Source: Micromonospora chokoriensis (GTDB lineage Bacteria > Actinomycetota > Actinomycetes > Mycobacteriales > Micromonosporaceae). From it: a stretch of DNA of 64,000 nucleotides. Position 1 is the first letter of the stretch; every line of letters starts with the position of its first letter. Where the stretch lies: assembly GCF_000718555.1 (NCBI RefSeq), contig NZ_JOAN01000009.1, positions 62,001-126,000 on the forward strand. The letters are read 5' to 3'. The notes beneath the pieces are model-generated. The model was not told the DNA's origin, did not search any database, and saw nothing but the letters and a program-made list of their open reading frames with translations. Positions 49,741 to 58,901 of the stretch are shown piece by piece. The position numbers were made by a program, and so were the translations under genes.

Positions 49741-50442
49741 TCACGGGTGCGGGGGAGTGGGCAGGCCCAACTCCTGGGCCAGGATCGCGGCCTGCACCCG
49801 GCTGCGCAGGTCCAGCTTCGCGAGGATCCGGCTCACATGGGTCTTGGCGGTGCTCTCCGCCAGCGTCAGCCGATCGGCGATCTGCTGGTTGGAGAGGCCC
49901 AGCCCGAGACAGGCCAGCACATCCCGCTCGCGCGGGGTGAGGGTGCCCAGCGCGGCCCTGGTGTCCGCCGAGGCACCCGGCGCGGTGGCCGCGAACGCGG
50001 TGATCAGCCGGCGGGTCACCGCGGGGGCGATGAACCCGTCGCCCCGCGCCACCGTCCGCACCGCGCTCACCAGGCCGTCGGCGTCGGTGTCCTTGAGCAG
50101 GAACCCGGCGGCACCGGCCCGCAACGCCCCGAAGACGTACTCGTCGAGGTCGAAGGTGGTGAGCACCAGCACGTCGGCGAGGCCGTCGGCGACGATCGCC
50201 CGGGTCGCGGAGATCCCGTCTCGGCGGGGCATCCGCACGTCCAGCACCGCCACGTCCGGGCGCAACTCCCGACACAGTCGCACCGCCGCGTCGCCGTCGG
50301 CCGCCTCGCCGACCACCTCGACACCCGGCGAGCCGCTCAGGATCAGGGCCAGACCGGCCCGTACCGCCGGTTGGTCGTCGGCGAGCACCACCCGTACCGT
50401 CGCTGAGCTTGCGTCGCGCGGTGGCCGCGCCGGCCCGGTCAC
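49741..50442 (-). CDS. NarL/LuxR-family response regulator
   Basis: A 233-residue regulator. Receiver: VVLADDQPAVRAGLALIL, phospho-Asp in DVAVLDVRMPRRDGISATRA, Thr in VLTTFD, Lys in FLLKDTD. LuxR helix-turn-helix: LTPRERDVLACLGLGLSNQQ, then LAESTAKTHVSRILAKLDLR. GTG start overlapping the sensor kinase stop by 4 bases. Targets unknown; no transporter lies in the operon. Confidence 0.92.
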   Translation of the reverse strand: MTGPARPPRDASSATVRVVLADDQPAVRAGLALILSGSPGVEVVGEAADGDAAVRLCRELRPDVAVLDVRMPRRDGISATRAIVADGLADVLVLTTFDLDEYVFGALRAGAAGFLLKDTDADGLVSAVRTVARGDGFIAPAVTRRLITAFAATAPGASADTRAALGTLTPRERDVLACLGLGLSNQQIADRLTLAESTAKTHVSRILAKLDLRSRVQAAILAQELGLPTPPHP

Positions 50443-51623
50443 CCGCCCTCCCCGGTGGGCAGGGCGGCCCGCACCTGCCAGCGGCCGTCGCGTGGCCCGG
50501 CGGTGAACCGGCCGGCCAACAGCGTGGCCCGCTCCCGCATACCGATCAGCCCAGCCCCGGCGCCCGGCAACCCGGCCCCAGCCCGGCGCACCGGGTTCTC
50601 CACCGTCAGCACCACCTCGGCCGGCCGGTACGCGATCGTCAGCTCCGCCTCACCCGTGCCGTGCTTGAGCGCGTTCGTCAGCGACTCCTGCACGATCCGG
50701 TACGCGGCGAGGTCCACCCCCACCGGCAGCTCCCCCGGCGTGCCGTCGGTACGGACCCGCACCGCGAGGCCGGCCGCCCGGATCCGCTCGACCAGTCCGT
50801 CCGCCTCGGCCAGCCGGGCGGTGACCACCTCCGGCGCGGCCGGGCCCGCGCGGGTCCCGGGCTCCCGCAGCACCTCGATCATCTGACGCATCTCCGCCAG
50901 GCCCTGCACGCTGCTCTCCCGGATCACCCGCAACGCCGACTCCACCTGGATGCGATCCAGCCCGGGTACGGAGAGCACGGCGGTGGCGTGGATGGCCACC
51001 GCGCTGAGGTGGTTCGCGACGACGTCGTGCAGCTCACGCGCCATCCGGGCCCGTTCCGCGCTGACCGCCTGCCGACGGTCCAACTCGACCAGCCGGGCGG
51101 TCTGCTCGGCCCGGGCCCGCTCGGCGGCGGCCTGGTCGCGGTACTGCCGCACACTGATGCCGGTCAGGACCGGCAGCACCCCGGCGAGCACCACCAGCAC
51201 GCCGAGCGCCGCTCCGCGCCATTGGCCGTACCCGACCACGCCGACGACCACCCCGGCCAGGCTCAGCGCCACGGTGACCCGCAGCAGCCACCGCCACAGC
51301 CGGGGCGGTCCGTACACGCAGGCGTCGTAGAGCACCTGCGTGTAGACCAGGACCGTGCCCAGCGAACTGCCCAGCACGGTGTCGACCACCAGCGCGCCGG
51401 TCCCCACGGCCAGGCTGGCGCGCGGTGCGACCCGCCGCAGACCGACGGCGACGCACACCGCCAGCAGCGGGGGCAGGAACAGCGCCGACGGCACGTCCGC
51501 GTTCGGCCGGACCTGTGGTTGCCAACCCAGGGCGTACAGCACCAGGCCGCCCGCCAGCGACGCGCCGGCGAGCGCGACATCCCGTGCGAGGGTGCCGGAA
51601 CCGAGCCATGGTGGCGGACGCAT
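50439..51623 (-). CDS. DesK-type sensor histidine kinase
   Basis: A 394-residue kinase. Four or five membrane helices (residues 15-150) are followed by the HisKA_3 helix with the acceptor His in MARELHDVVANHLSAVAIHA, then a HATPase domain with N-box QESLTNALKHGTG and G-box GAGLIGMRERATLL. ATG start at 51623 with a strong GGGATCGGGG. It is the first gene of the two-component operon and is divergent from pyrE, 111 bases away. Confidence 0.9.
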   Translation of the reverse strand: MRPPPWLGSGTLARDVALAGASLAGGLVLYALGWQPQVRPNADVPSALFLPPLLAVCVAVGLRRVAPRASLAVGTGALVVDTVLGSSLGTVLVYTQVLYDACVYGPPRLWRWLLRVTVALSLAGVVVGVVGYGQWRGAALGVLVVLAGVLPVLTGISVRQYRDQAAAERARAEQTARLVELDRRQAVSAERARMARELHDVVANHLSAVAIHATAVLSVPGLDRIQVESALRVIRESSVQGLAEMRQMIEVLREPGTRAGPAAPEVVTARLAEADGLVERIRAAGLAVRVRTDGTPGELPVGVDLAAYRIVQESLTNALKHGTGEAELTIAYRPAEVVLTVENPVRRAGAGLPGAGAGLIGMRERATLLAGRFTAGPRDGRWQVRAALPTGEGG

Positions 51624-51734
51624 GCCCCGATCCCACCACAACCGCCAGCCCTCGGACTCCGACCGGAGGAGGACCTCGACGGCACCGCCATGCGCCGAAA
51701 GGGGTACGCGCAGCGCAGCCCCAGGCAAGCAAGA

Positions 51735-52286
51735 ATGATCATCATGACTGATCTGGAGACCTTGGCCGCGCTGGCTCGCGAGATCGACACCACCTGCCGA
51801 CTGACCGGCACGTTCGTGCTCCGCTCCGGGCGGACCGCCGACGAGTACTTCGACAAGTACCGCTTCGAGGCGGATCCCCGTCTGCTGGACCGGGTGGCAG
51901 CCCAACTCGTGCACCTGGTCCCGCCGGGCACCGAGGTGCTGGCCGGGCTGGAGATGGGTGGCATCCCGGTGGTGACCGCGCTCAGCCGGCACACCGGGCT
52001 GCCCTGTGCCTTCGTCCGCAAGAGCGCCAAGCCGTACGGGACGGCCCGGCTGGCCGAGGGGGCCGAGGTGGTCGGCCGGCGGGTTTTGGTGGTCGAGGAC
52101 GTCGTCACCTCCGGTGGTCAGGTGGTCATCTCCACCGGGCAGCTACGCGATCTGGGTGCCCGGGTGGAGCACGCCCTGTGCGTCATCGACCGCGCCGAGG
52201 GTGGGGCGGAGGCGCTCGCCGGCCATCAAGTGGCGCTGCGGGCGCTCTTGCGCCGGGCCGACCTGGAGGCCCACCGCACCCACTGA
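51735..52286 (+). CDS. pyrE: Orotate phosphoribosyltransferase
   Basis: A 183-residue type I phosphoribosyltransferase that makes orotidine 5'-phosphate from orotate and PRPP in pyrimidine synthesis. The PRPP-binding motif is VLVVEDVVTSGGQVVISTGQ, and LRSGRTADEYFDKYRFEADP and CAFVRKSAKPYGTARLAEGA are typical. ATG at 51735 or 51744. It stands alone, away from the usual pyr operon. Confidence 0.92.
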   Translation: MIIMTDLETLAALAREIDTTCRLTGTFVLRSGRTADEYFDKYRFEADPRLLDRVAAQLVHLVPPGTEVLAGLEMGGIPVVTALSRHTGLPCAFVRKSAKPYGTARLAEGAEVVGRRVLVVEDVVTSGGQVVISTGQLRDLGARVEHALCVIDRAEGGAEALAGHQVALRALLRRADLEAHRTH

Positions 52287-52487
52287 GCGCCGGTGCGGGC
52301 GCGGAGGTGAACGGTGCGAAAAGAAGCTGTGAACTGCGCAACCGGATCCCGTGCTCAGGCCGTTCTTTGGGGACCGGCTGGCCCGGACCCCGGGTACGCT
52401 GCGCGCGGCCCGTCGGTCCCGGCCAGTACGGTGACAGGGGCACGTCGGGGGGACACCCGCGGGTGAGTGAGCGTGAGGAGACCGGGA

Positions 52488-52802
52488 ATGGCGCACGGGG
52501 AGGCCGAGCACGGCTGCGCCCAGGGCGAGCCCTGCCGGCTGGGGCACCACGACCCGCAGGTGGCGGCTGGCAAGCCTCGCCGGCAGGTCGGTGGCGCGTC
52601 GGCGCACCCGATGGAGCCGCTCGCCGGGCGGGTCGACGACGAGCCCGTGCTTCCGCGTCAGCGTTCCGCCGAGCCCGACTCCGACGTTCCGGGTGGTTGC
52701 CTCAGCGAACTTCCCGGCTGGGCCGGGGGGCACCGGCACGGCGCGGTCCGGCCACGTCCTCGGGCCACCCGCCGGGAGCGCCCACCGCGCCGCTGGTGCT
52801 GA
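52488..52802 (+). CDS. Possible small hypothetical protein
   Basis: A 104-codon frame, MAHGEAEHGCAQGEPCRLGH onward, preceded by a good ribosome binding site GAGGAGACCGGGA. The first 60 codons have high third-position GC and two Cys-His clusters; the last 30 codons turn Arg/Pro-rich (RPRPRATRRERPPRRW) like a frame-shifted or non-coding end. It could be a real small metal-binding-like protein with a broken tail. No family recognised. Confidence 0.35.
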   Translation: MAHGEAEHGCAQGEPCRLGHHDPQVAAGKPRRQVGGASAHPMEPLAGRVDDEPVLPRQRSAEPDSDVPGGCLSELPGWAGGHRHGAVRPRPRATRRERPPRRWC

Positions 52803-52910
52803 CCACCTTCGAACAGCAGGGCGGCCCGCGAGCGCTGCCCGACCGGCAAGGCTGCCGACTAACGCCGACGCGGCGCTGACCAGCGAGTGCAGCGGGTCAG
52901 CGCCGCGTCG

Positions 52911-52983
52911 GCTCAGCGCGTGCGGCGGGTCAGCGTCAGCTCAGCGCGTGCGGCGGGTCAGCGTCAGCTCAGCGCGTGCGGCG
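52911..52983. repeat. 28-bp tandem repeat spanning a stop codon
   Basis: A 28-base unit beginning GCTCAGCGCGTGCGGCGGGT is present twice exactly and a third time in part (52967-52983), with a degenerate copy before it (near 52878). The last copy contains the stop codon of the membrane-anchored protein on the minus strand, so the repeat arose by duplicating the 3' end of that gene. Confidence 0.85.
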
Positions 52984-53619
52984 GCGGATGAGCAGGGCGA
53001 TCCCGGCGAGGCCGACCGTGATGGTCAGCATCACGCCGACGTTGAGCAGCAGCAGGCGTTGCAGGTCGCCGAGCGCCTCGTCGAGGTCCTTGGCCGGGTC
53101 GAGCGTGTCCTCCGGGAGCACCCGCTCGCCGCCGCCCGCACCGCCGCTGAGCGTGTCGAACTGCCGCTCCAGCGGCACACCGGCGGTGCGCAGGGTCTCG
53201 GACATGCTGAGCCGGCCCAGGAACCACCCGGCGCTGGTCTTGCGGCCGTCCGGCTGCTTCGCCGGCCGGTAGACGCGGGGGCCACCGACCGCCTTGGGAT
53301 AGAGGTCGTACGTCTGCTTCGGCGTCTCGCCAGCGAGCACCACGACCGTGTACTTCGGACCGAGGCTGCTCGCCTTCGGGCCGGTCGGCATGCCGGTGCG
53401 AGCGAGGAAGTTGACCTGGTCGATGATCGCGCCCACGAGGGCGGGCTCATCGTCCTCGTGCATCCGCAGTGGCGTGGACAGCCCCACGCCGCTGATGTCC
53501 ACCCCGGCGGGTGCCGGCTTCGGCGCCGCCGAGGCCGAGCCGGTGGTGCCGAGCGACAGCACAGTCGCCGCCAGCGTGCCCGCCAGCACGGCGGCCAACC
53601 GCCTCATGTGTCGGACCAT
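52969..53619 (-). CDS. Secreted, membrane-anchored protein of unknown function
   Basis: A 216-residue protein. A signal peptide (MVRHMRRLAAVLAGTLAATV, cut near SASAAP) precedes a soluble domain: PAGVDISGVGLSTPLRMHED, DEPALVGAIIDQVNFLARTG and KYTVVVLAGETPKQTYDLYP, GWFLGRLSMSETLRTAGVPL. One C-terminal membrane helix with an RRRTR tail anchors it outside. The shape (signal, domain, helix, basic stop) is that of actinobacterial surface proteins. The ATG at 53619 has GAGGAGG. It is divergent from a CopC-like gene, so a link to copper handling is possible but not shown. Confidence 0.78.
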   Translation of the reverse strand: MVRHMRRLAAVLAGTLAATVLSLGTTGSASAAPKPAPAGVDISGVGLSTPLRMHEDDEPALVGAIIDQVNFLARTGMPTGPKASSLGPKYTVVVLAGETPKQTYDLYPKAVGGPRVYRPAKQPDGRKTSAGWFLGRLSMSETLRTAGVPLERQFDTLSGGAGGGERVLPEDTLDPAKDLDEALGDLQRLLLLNVGVMLTITVGLAGIALLIRRRTR

Positions 53620-53838
53620 CCCGCCTCCTCGCCCCGTTCGATGGATGGCTTCGTCGTGACGTCTGGACCGGCCTGCCGGTGCGGCATCGACCAGATGGTC
53701 GGGTCCACTCCTACAGACTCCGCAGAACATCGATGAGTTGCAGCTTTCGGAACAGTATTTGGAACTATCTGCGATCTCTGCTCGACTAATGAGGAGCCGT
53801 TTGATCAGCGGGCGGATCGTACCCTTACGGAGGGGTTC

Positions 53839-54456
53839 ATGGGGGGCAGGGTTACACGTACGGTGCGGGTCGTGCCAGTGGTGCTCGGCGTGGCGTTCGG
53901 TGTGTCGTTTTTGGTGCCGGCGACACCGGCCGCTGCCCACAACGAGCTGACCGGCAGCAACCCACGCGACGGTGCCCGCGTGGCGACGGCACCGGCCCGG
54001 ATCGAGCTGCGGTTTCTCGCCAAGCCGGCACCGGCTACGACGAAGATCACAATAACCGGACCGGACAATGTGGTCGCTGGCGGCCCACCCGCTTTCGACG
54101 GCAGTCGCGTCCGAGTGCCGTTCAAGCCGGCCGCCGCGGGCCTCTACATCGTCGGCTACCAGCTCGCGTCATCCGACGGGCATCCGGTGAAGGGGGAGGT
54201 GCGGTTCACCCTGACCACCGGCACCGCCGCCGTCCCGTCCGCCTCGCCGTCGGCCGTTGGCGCACCCTCCACCGGCCCTGCGTCGGCGACACCTGGCGGC
54301 TCGACGGCGTCCACCGTGCCGGCGTCCACCGTGCCGGCGGCGTCGGAGCGGCCAGACTCCAGCAGCCGCTGGTGGCTCTGGGCTCTCGGCGGCCTGGTGC
54401 TGCTCGCTGCCCTCGCGGCCGGCCTCATGTTCCGCCGCCGGCAACGGGTTCGGTGA
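53839..54456 (+). CDS. CopC-domain copper-binding protein, membrane-anchored
   Basis: A 205-residue exported protein. The signal peptide is cut so that the mature chain starts at or near AHNELTGSNPRDGARVATAP; the first His is the known CopC copper ligand, and the second is likely the His of SSDGHPVKGEVRFTL, with an Asp nearby. A Ser/Thr/Pro linker (residues 135-175) leads to one C-terminal helix and RRRQRVR, so it stays on the outer face. CopC delivers copper to or guards the membrane. The ATG at 53839 has GGAGGGG in front. Confidence 0.87.
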   Translation: MGGRVTRTVRVVPVVLGVAFGVSFLVPATPAAAHNELTGSNPRDGARVATAPARIELRFLAKPAPATTKITITGPDNVVAGGPPAFDGSRVRVPFKPAAAGLYIVGYQLASSDGHPVKGEVRFTLTTGTAAVPSASPSAVGAPSTGPASATPGGSTASTVPASTVPAASERPDSSSRWWLWALGGLVLLAALAAGLMFRRRQRVR

Positions 54457-54502
54457 CCCTCTGACACTCACCGATCCTGGTGGGTCAGGTGTGCGGGTCA
54501 TC

Positions 54503-54571
54503 CTTTGCTCTGCACCCGCGGATGCGACGGCTACGGTCTGTGACCGGTGCCTATTGGGGTGCAGAGCAAAG
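54503..54571. repeat. Large inverted repeat (REP-like) between convergent genes
   Basis: CTTTGCTCTGCACCC and GGGTGCAGAGCAAAG are perfect 15-base arms around a 39-base centre. It lies between the CopC-like gene and gltX, both of which end towards it, so it could terminate both. The arms and centre look like a structured element rather than a simple terminator. I see one copy in this window. Confidence 0.75.
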
Positions 54572-54628
54572 TCAGGGCGAAGCGGAGTTAGGCCGGCGAC
54601 ACGCTCGTGACGCGTCGACGAGCGACAG

Positions 54629-56038
54629 TCAGACCAGGCGCAGGCGGGCGGCGCGGATCCGGGCCAGGGTGCGCTCGCGGCCGAGCACTTCCAGCGACTC
54701 GAACAGCGGCAGACCAACGGTGCGGCCGGTGACCGCGACGCGTACCGGCGCCTGCGTCTTGCCGAGCTTGAGGCCCCGCTCGGCGCCGACCGCCTCCAGC
54801 GTCGACTTCAGCGACTCGGCATCCCAGGACTCCAGCGCCTCGAACGCCGCGACGGCGTCGTCCAGCAGCTCGGCGGAGCCGTCCTTCATCGTCTTGGTCC
54901 AGGCGGCCTCGTCGATCAGCGGCGAGGCCAGGAAGAGGAAGTCGACGTTCGGCACGATCTCGCTGAGGACCGCGATCCGGGTCTGGGCCAGCGGCGCCAC
55001 GGCGGCGAACGCGTCGGCGTCGAACTCCTCGGGCTGCCACGGGGGCGGCGCGATGGTCCCGGTGCCGGTCAGCCAGGGCTGGCAGGCGTCGATGAACTCG
55101 GCCACCGGCAGCGCCCGAATGTACTCGCCGTTGAACGCGCGCAGCTTCTTCTCGTCGAAGAACGCCGGGGAGGGGTTGACCTCCTCCAGGCGGAACTCGT
55201 CCTCGATCACCGACCAGGGAACGATCTCCCGGTCGTTGGAGGGCGCCCAGCCGAGCAGCATGAGGTAGTTGCGCATCGCGCCGGCGAGGTAGCCCTCATC
55301 GCGGTACGCCTCCAGGGCGACCTTGTCCCGGCGCTTGGAGAGCTTCTGCCGCTTCTCGTTGACCACCACCGGCACGTGCGCCCAGATCGGCGGCTTGACC
55401 CCGAGGGCGTCCCAGAGCAACTGCTGCTTGGGGGTGTTGGGCAGGTGCTCCTCGGCCCGGATCACGTGGGTGATCCCCATGGTCATGTCGTCGACGACGT
55501 TGGCGAGCAGGAAGACCGGCGAGCCGTCGCCCCGGGCGATGACGAAGTCCTCGATGAGCTTGTTCTCGAAGGTGGGCTCACCACGGATGAGGTCGACCAC
55601 CACTGTCGCGCCCTCGTCCGGCGTACGGAAGCGAAGCGCGTGCCCCGGGCCCGGGCCGAGGCCACGGTCGCGGTGGTAGCCGTCGTAGCCCTGGTGCTGC
55701 GAGCCGGTGCGGGCCTGCACGTCCTCGCGGGTGCAGTCGCAGTAGTAGGCGCGGCCCGACTCGTAGAGGCGTGCGGCGGCGGCCCGGTGCTCGCCGGCGT
55801 TCTCCGACTGGAAGTGCGGGCCCTCGTAGCTGCCCCGGGAGATCCCGATCCAGTCCAACGCGGTGAGGATGCCCTCGGTCCACTCGGGCTTGTTGCGTGC
55901 CGCGTCGGTGTCCTCGATGCGCAGCACGAACACGCCGCCCTGCTGCTTGGCGTAGATCCAGTTCTGCAGCGCCGAGCGGGCGCCGCCGACGTGGAACATG
56001 CCGGTCGGGGAGGGGGCGAAACGCACGCGTACTGTCAC
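54629..56038 (-). CDS. gltX: Glutamyl-tRNA synthetase
   Basis: A 469-residue class I synthetase. The ATP motif HIGH appears as [20 protein letters not shown] (HVGG) and the second motif as [20 protein letters not shown] (near 240). The middle and C-terminal parts fit bacterial GltX. In many actinobacteria it also charges tRNA-Gln as the first step of the amidotransferase route. It precedes an MFS gene on the same strand with about a 50-base gap. Confidence 0.96.
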   Translation of the reverse strand: MTVRVRFAPSPTGMFHVGGARSALQNWIYAKQQGGVFVLRIEDTDAARNKPEWTEGILTALDWIGISRGSYEGPHFQSENAGEHRAAAARLYESGRAYYCDCTREDVQARTGSQHQGYDGYHRDRGLGPGPGHALRFRTPDEGATVVVDLIRGEPTFENKLIEDFVIARGDGSPVFLLANVVDDMTMGITHVIRAEEHLPNTPKQQLLWDALGVKPPIWAHVPVVVNEKRQKLSKRRDKVALEAYRDEGYLAGAMRNYLMLLGWAPSNDREIVPWSVIEDEFRLEEVNPSPAFFDEKKLRAFNGEYIRALPVAEFIDACQPWLTGTGTIAPPPWQPEEFDADAFAAVAPLAQTRIAVLSEIVPNVDFLFLASPLIDEAAWTKTMKDGSAELLDDAVAAFEALESWDAESLKSTLEAVGAERGLKLGKTQAPVRVAVTGRTVGLPLFESLEVLGRERTLARIRAARLRLV

Positions 56039-56089
56039 GTCCCCCAGCCTACGGCGCTGCGCGACCGGTTTCCGCCACGGCCCCCTGAC

Positions 56090-57367
56090 TCACGGGACTG
56101 AGCGGATCTTGATGACCAGGGCGCTGCCGAGCAGGGTGACCACGGCGGTGACCGCGTAGAGCGTGGGATAGCCGCCCAGGTACACCACGAGCGGGGCGGA
56201 GAGCGCCGGGCCGAGCACCTGCGGCGCCGAGTTGGCGATGTTGATGACGCCCAGGTCCTTGGCCCGATCGGTGGCCCGGGGCAGCACCTGGGTGATCAAC
56301 GCGGCGTCCACCGAGAGGTAGACGCCGTAGCCGGCGCCGAGCAGCAGCGCCGCGACGATGGCCATCGGCCAGACCGGCGCGACCGCGAGCAGCAGCGCCG
56401 CCACCGCCATGATCAGCCCGGAGACAATCACGTAGATCTTGCGGCGCCCGGAGCGGTCCGACAGGCGGCCGGCGATTACCGCGGTCAGCATCATCCCGAG
56501 CGTGTAGAGCAGGATCAGCACCAGCAGGCCGCCCTCGGGGTCGGGGTGGCGCACCCCGTCGCTGAGGAAGTACAGCAGGTAGAGGGTGCCCAGCGCGTTG
56601 CCGAGCTGGACCAGGAACCGGGTGATCCAGGCCCAGGCGAAGTCCGGGTGCCGGCGAGGGCTGATCCACATCGAGGCCAGCAGCGCCCGCGTCCGCAGCA
56701 CCGGCCGATGGGTACGCGGCAGCGGCTCGTCGGGAGTGAGCAGCGCGAACGGCAGCGACAGCAGCAGGATGGCCACGGCGATGGCCAGGTAGCCCGCGCC
56801 GTTGCCGGTGACCACGGCGGTGACCAGCACCGCGCCGAGCACCAACCCGAGCGCCTGGGGGATGCCCACCCAACCCGAGACCCCGCCGCGCTGGGTCACC
56901 GGGACGCGGTCCGGGATGGCGGCGGTGAGGCTGGCCAGCATCGCGTTGAAGCAGACCTGCGCGGCGACCCAACCGAGGGCGACCCCGAGGATGGTCCGTT
57001 GCTGGGCCAGCAGCACCAGGGCCGCCGCGCCGAGCAGGGCCCCGCCCGCCGTCCAGACGTGCCGGCGACCGAACTCGCGGCCGGCCACCCGCAGGCAGGT
57101 CCGGTCGGAGAACGCGCCCGCGAGGGGGTTCGCCAGCACCGCGGCCAGCGCGCCGAGGCCGGTGACCACGGCCAGTATGTTCTCCTTGTCGCCGGGTGCG
57201 ATCTGCTCGATCTGCTGTGGCAGCAGCACCTGGATGGGAGTGAAGAACGCCATCCAGACGCCCAGGTTCGCGGCGAAGATCAGACCGATCCAGCCGCGTC
57301 GCACCGGCACCGTCGGCTCGGCGAGCGCCGCCGGCAGCGACGACGGCGTCGGGTCGAGGGTGGTCAC
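56090..57367 (-). CDS. MFS transporter, likely for (oligo)saccharides
   Basis: A 425-residue permease with twelve predicted helices (for example WIGLIFAANLGVWMAFFTPI, AVVTGLGALAAVLANPLAGA, then the charged loop FSDRTCLRVAGREFGRRHVW, and ALGLVLGAVLVTAVVTG). The GD/R-rich loop after helix 2 (AGAFSDRT) is the MFS signature. GTG start at 57367 overlaps the beta-glucosidase gene by 4 bases, so it probably imports the disaccharide that the glucosidase splits. It is the second gene of that operon. Confidence 0.88.
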   Translation of the reverse strand: MTTLDPTPSSLPAALAEPTVPVRRGWIGLIFAANLGVWMAFFTPIQVLLPQQIEQIAPGDKENILAVVTGLGALAAVLANPLAGAFSDRTCLRVAGREFGRRHVWTAGGALLGAAALVLLAQQRTILGVALGWVAAQVCFNAMLASLTAAIPDRVPVTQRGGVSGWVGIPQALGLVLGAVLVTAVVTGNGAGYLAIAVAILLLSLPFALLTPDEPLPRTHRPVLRTRALLASMWISPRRHPDFAWAWITRFLVQLGNALGTLYLLYFLSDGVRHPDPEGGLLVLILLYTLGMMLTAVIAGRLSDRSGRRKIYVIVSGLIMAVAALLLAVAPVWPMAIVAALLLGAGYGVYLSVDAALITQVLPRATDRAKDLGVINIANSAPQVLGPALSAPLVVYLGGYPTLYAVTAVVTLLGSALVIKIRSVP

Positions 57368-58713
57368 CGCGCCGACCCCGGCCGGCTGGCCGCGATCACG
57401 TCCCGCAACCAGGTGTACGACGACTTCGGCGTACGGGTCTGGGTGGCGTAGTCGACGTGCACCAGACCGAAGCGCTTGGTGAACCCCTCGGCCCACTCCC
57501 AGTTGTCCAGCAGCGACCAGACGAAGTACCCGCGTACGTCCACTCCGTCGTCGATGGCGGCCCGGACCGCTCGCAGGTGCCCGTCGAGGTACGCGATCCG
57601 CTCCGGATCCGCCACCTGCCCGTCGGCTCCCGGTGCGTCGTCGTAGGCGCAGCCGCTCTCGGTGATCTCGATGGGCGGCAGCGCGTCGCCGTAGGTGTCG
57701 CGCAGCCAGCCGAGCAGCTCGTGTAGCCCGTCGGGGGCCACCGGCCAGTCGAAGGCGGTACGCGGGTAGCCGTCGAGCGCAACGAGGTCGAACGGCAGGG
57801 GCGAACCCTCCTCGGCGGCGCGTACCCCGGTGGGGTTGTAGTAGTTGACCCCGAGCACGTCGATCGGCGCGGCGATCGTGTCGAGGTCGCCGGGGTGGAT
57901 GATGCTCGGATCGAAGCCGGGCAGCTCCGGGTAGCCGCGGCCGAGCAGCGGGTCGGTGAAGAGCCGGTTGTGCAGCACCTCGTACGCCGCCCCGGCGGCC
58001 CGGTCGGCGTCGCGGTCGCCGAGCACCCGTACGGGCGAGTAGTTGTTGGCGATCGCCACCGGGCTGGCGGTGTGGGCCCGCAGCGCGGCGACTGCGAGCC
58101 CGTGCCCGAGCAGTTGGTGGTGGGCGACCGGAAAGGCGTCGAACAGCAGCGTCCGGCCGGGGGCGTGTTCGCCCGTGCCGTACCCGAGGCTCATGTGGAT
58201 GAACGGCTCGTTGAGGGTGATCCAGAGCCGGACCCGGTCGCCGAGCCGGGCGGCGGTCTTCTCGGCGTACTCGGCGAATCGGGCGGCGGTGTCGCGGCGC
58301 AGCCAGCCGCCGTCGTCTTCGAGGGGTTGCGGCAGGTCCCAGTGGTAGAGGGTGGCCACCGGGTCGACGCCGGCGGCCAGCAGCTCGTCCACCAGGCGGT
58401 CGTAGAAGTCCAGGCCGGCGGCGTTGACCGGGCCGGCGCCGGTGGGCTGGATCCGGGGCCAGGCGATGGAGAAGCGGTACGCGCGGACGCCCAACCCGGC
58501 CAGTAGCGCGACGTCCTCGGTGTGCCGGTGGTAGTGGTCGCAGGCCACCTCGCCGCTGCTGCCGTCGCTGATTCGCCCCGGGGAGTGCGCGAACGTGTCC
58601 CAGATGGATGGACCGCGTCCGTCGGCCGTGGTGGCGCCCTCGATCTGGTGGGCGGATGTGGAGACGCCCCAGCGGAAGCCGGTGGGGAACTGGGGCATCG
58701 GTGCGGTCGACAT
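57364..58713 (-). CDS. bglB: Family GH1 beta-glucosidase
   Basis: A 449-residue cytosolic retaining glycosidase. It starts FPTGFRWGVSTSAHQIEGAT, has the acid/base Glu in WITLNEPFIHMSLGYG (near 160), and the nucleophile Glu in IEITESGCAYDD (near 350; TESG where most members have TENG). It should hydrolyse beta-glucosides such as cellobiose after uptake. A GGGAGGG ribosome binding site lies 3-9 bases upstream of the ATG. A LacI-type palindrome lies about 45 bases upstream. Co-transcribed with the MFS gene. Confidence 0.93.
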   Translation of the reverse strand: MSTAPMPQFPTGFRWGVSTSAHQIEGATTADGRGPSIWDTFAHSPGRISDGSSGEVACDHYHRHTEDVALLAGLGVRAYRFSIAWPRIQPTGAGPVNAAGLDFYDRLVDELLAAGVDPVATLYHWDLPQPLEDDGGWLRRDTAARFAEYAEKTAARLGDRVRLWITLNEPFIHMSLGYGTGEHAPGRTLLFDAFPVAHHQLLGHGLAVAALRAHTASPVAIANNYSPVRVLGDRDADRAAGAAYEVLHNRLFTDPLLGRGYPELPGFDPSIIHPGDLDTIAAPIDVLGVNYYNPTGVRAAEEGSPLPFDLVALDGYPRTAFDWPVAPDGLHELLGWLRDTYGDALPPIEITESGCAYDDAPGADGQVADPERIAYLDGHLRAVRAAIDDGVDVRGYFVWSLLDNWEWAEGFTKRFGLVHVDYATQTRTPKSSYTWLRDVIAASRPGSAR

Positions 58714-58751
58714 GCGCCCTCCCGGTCAACATGAAACGTGTTCGGGACTTT

Positions 58752-58761
58752 AGAGCGCTCT
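58752..58761 (-). promoter_or_regulatory. LacI-family operator upstream of the beta-glucosidase operon
   Basis: AGAGCGCTCT is a perfect 10-bp dyad within TTAGAGCGCTCTCGA, which fits the GAGAGCGCTCTC-type sites of actinobacterial sugar repressors. It is 39 bases from the glucosidase start. The repressor gene is not nearby. It shares the GAGCGCT core with the orphan box at 30115-30128. Confidence 0.65.
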
Positions 58762-58901
58762 CGATGAATGCGCCATAGGTCGGCCTGACGCATTCCGCAA
58801 TGGTTGATCGGCGTGTCTTTTTCCGAACCCGTCCAGGTAAGTCCGATTTAGCGCATAGAGTGCCGATATCGTGGGATGTCCTCACCGGAGGAAAGACGGA
58901 A

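Noticed and set aside
52878..52983. The 28-bp direct repeats as a CRISPR array.
   Set aside because: The copies are directly adjacent without unique spacers and overlap a coding end; no cas genes are present.
57368..58885. The extended minus-strand frame upstream of the MFS transporter, which would make a 931-residue protein.
   Set aside because: The extra 500 codons lie in the wrong frame over the beta-glucosidase gene and are Arg/Pro-rich; the transporter starts at the GTG overlapping the glucosidase stop.
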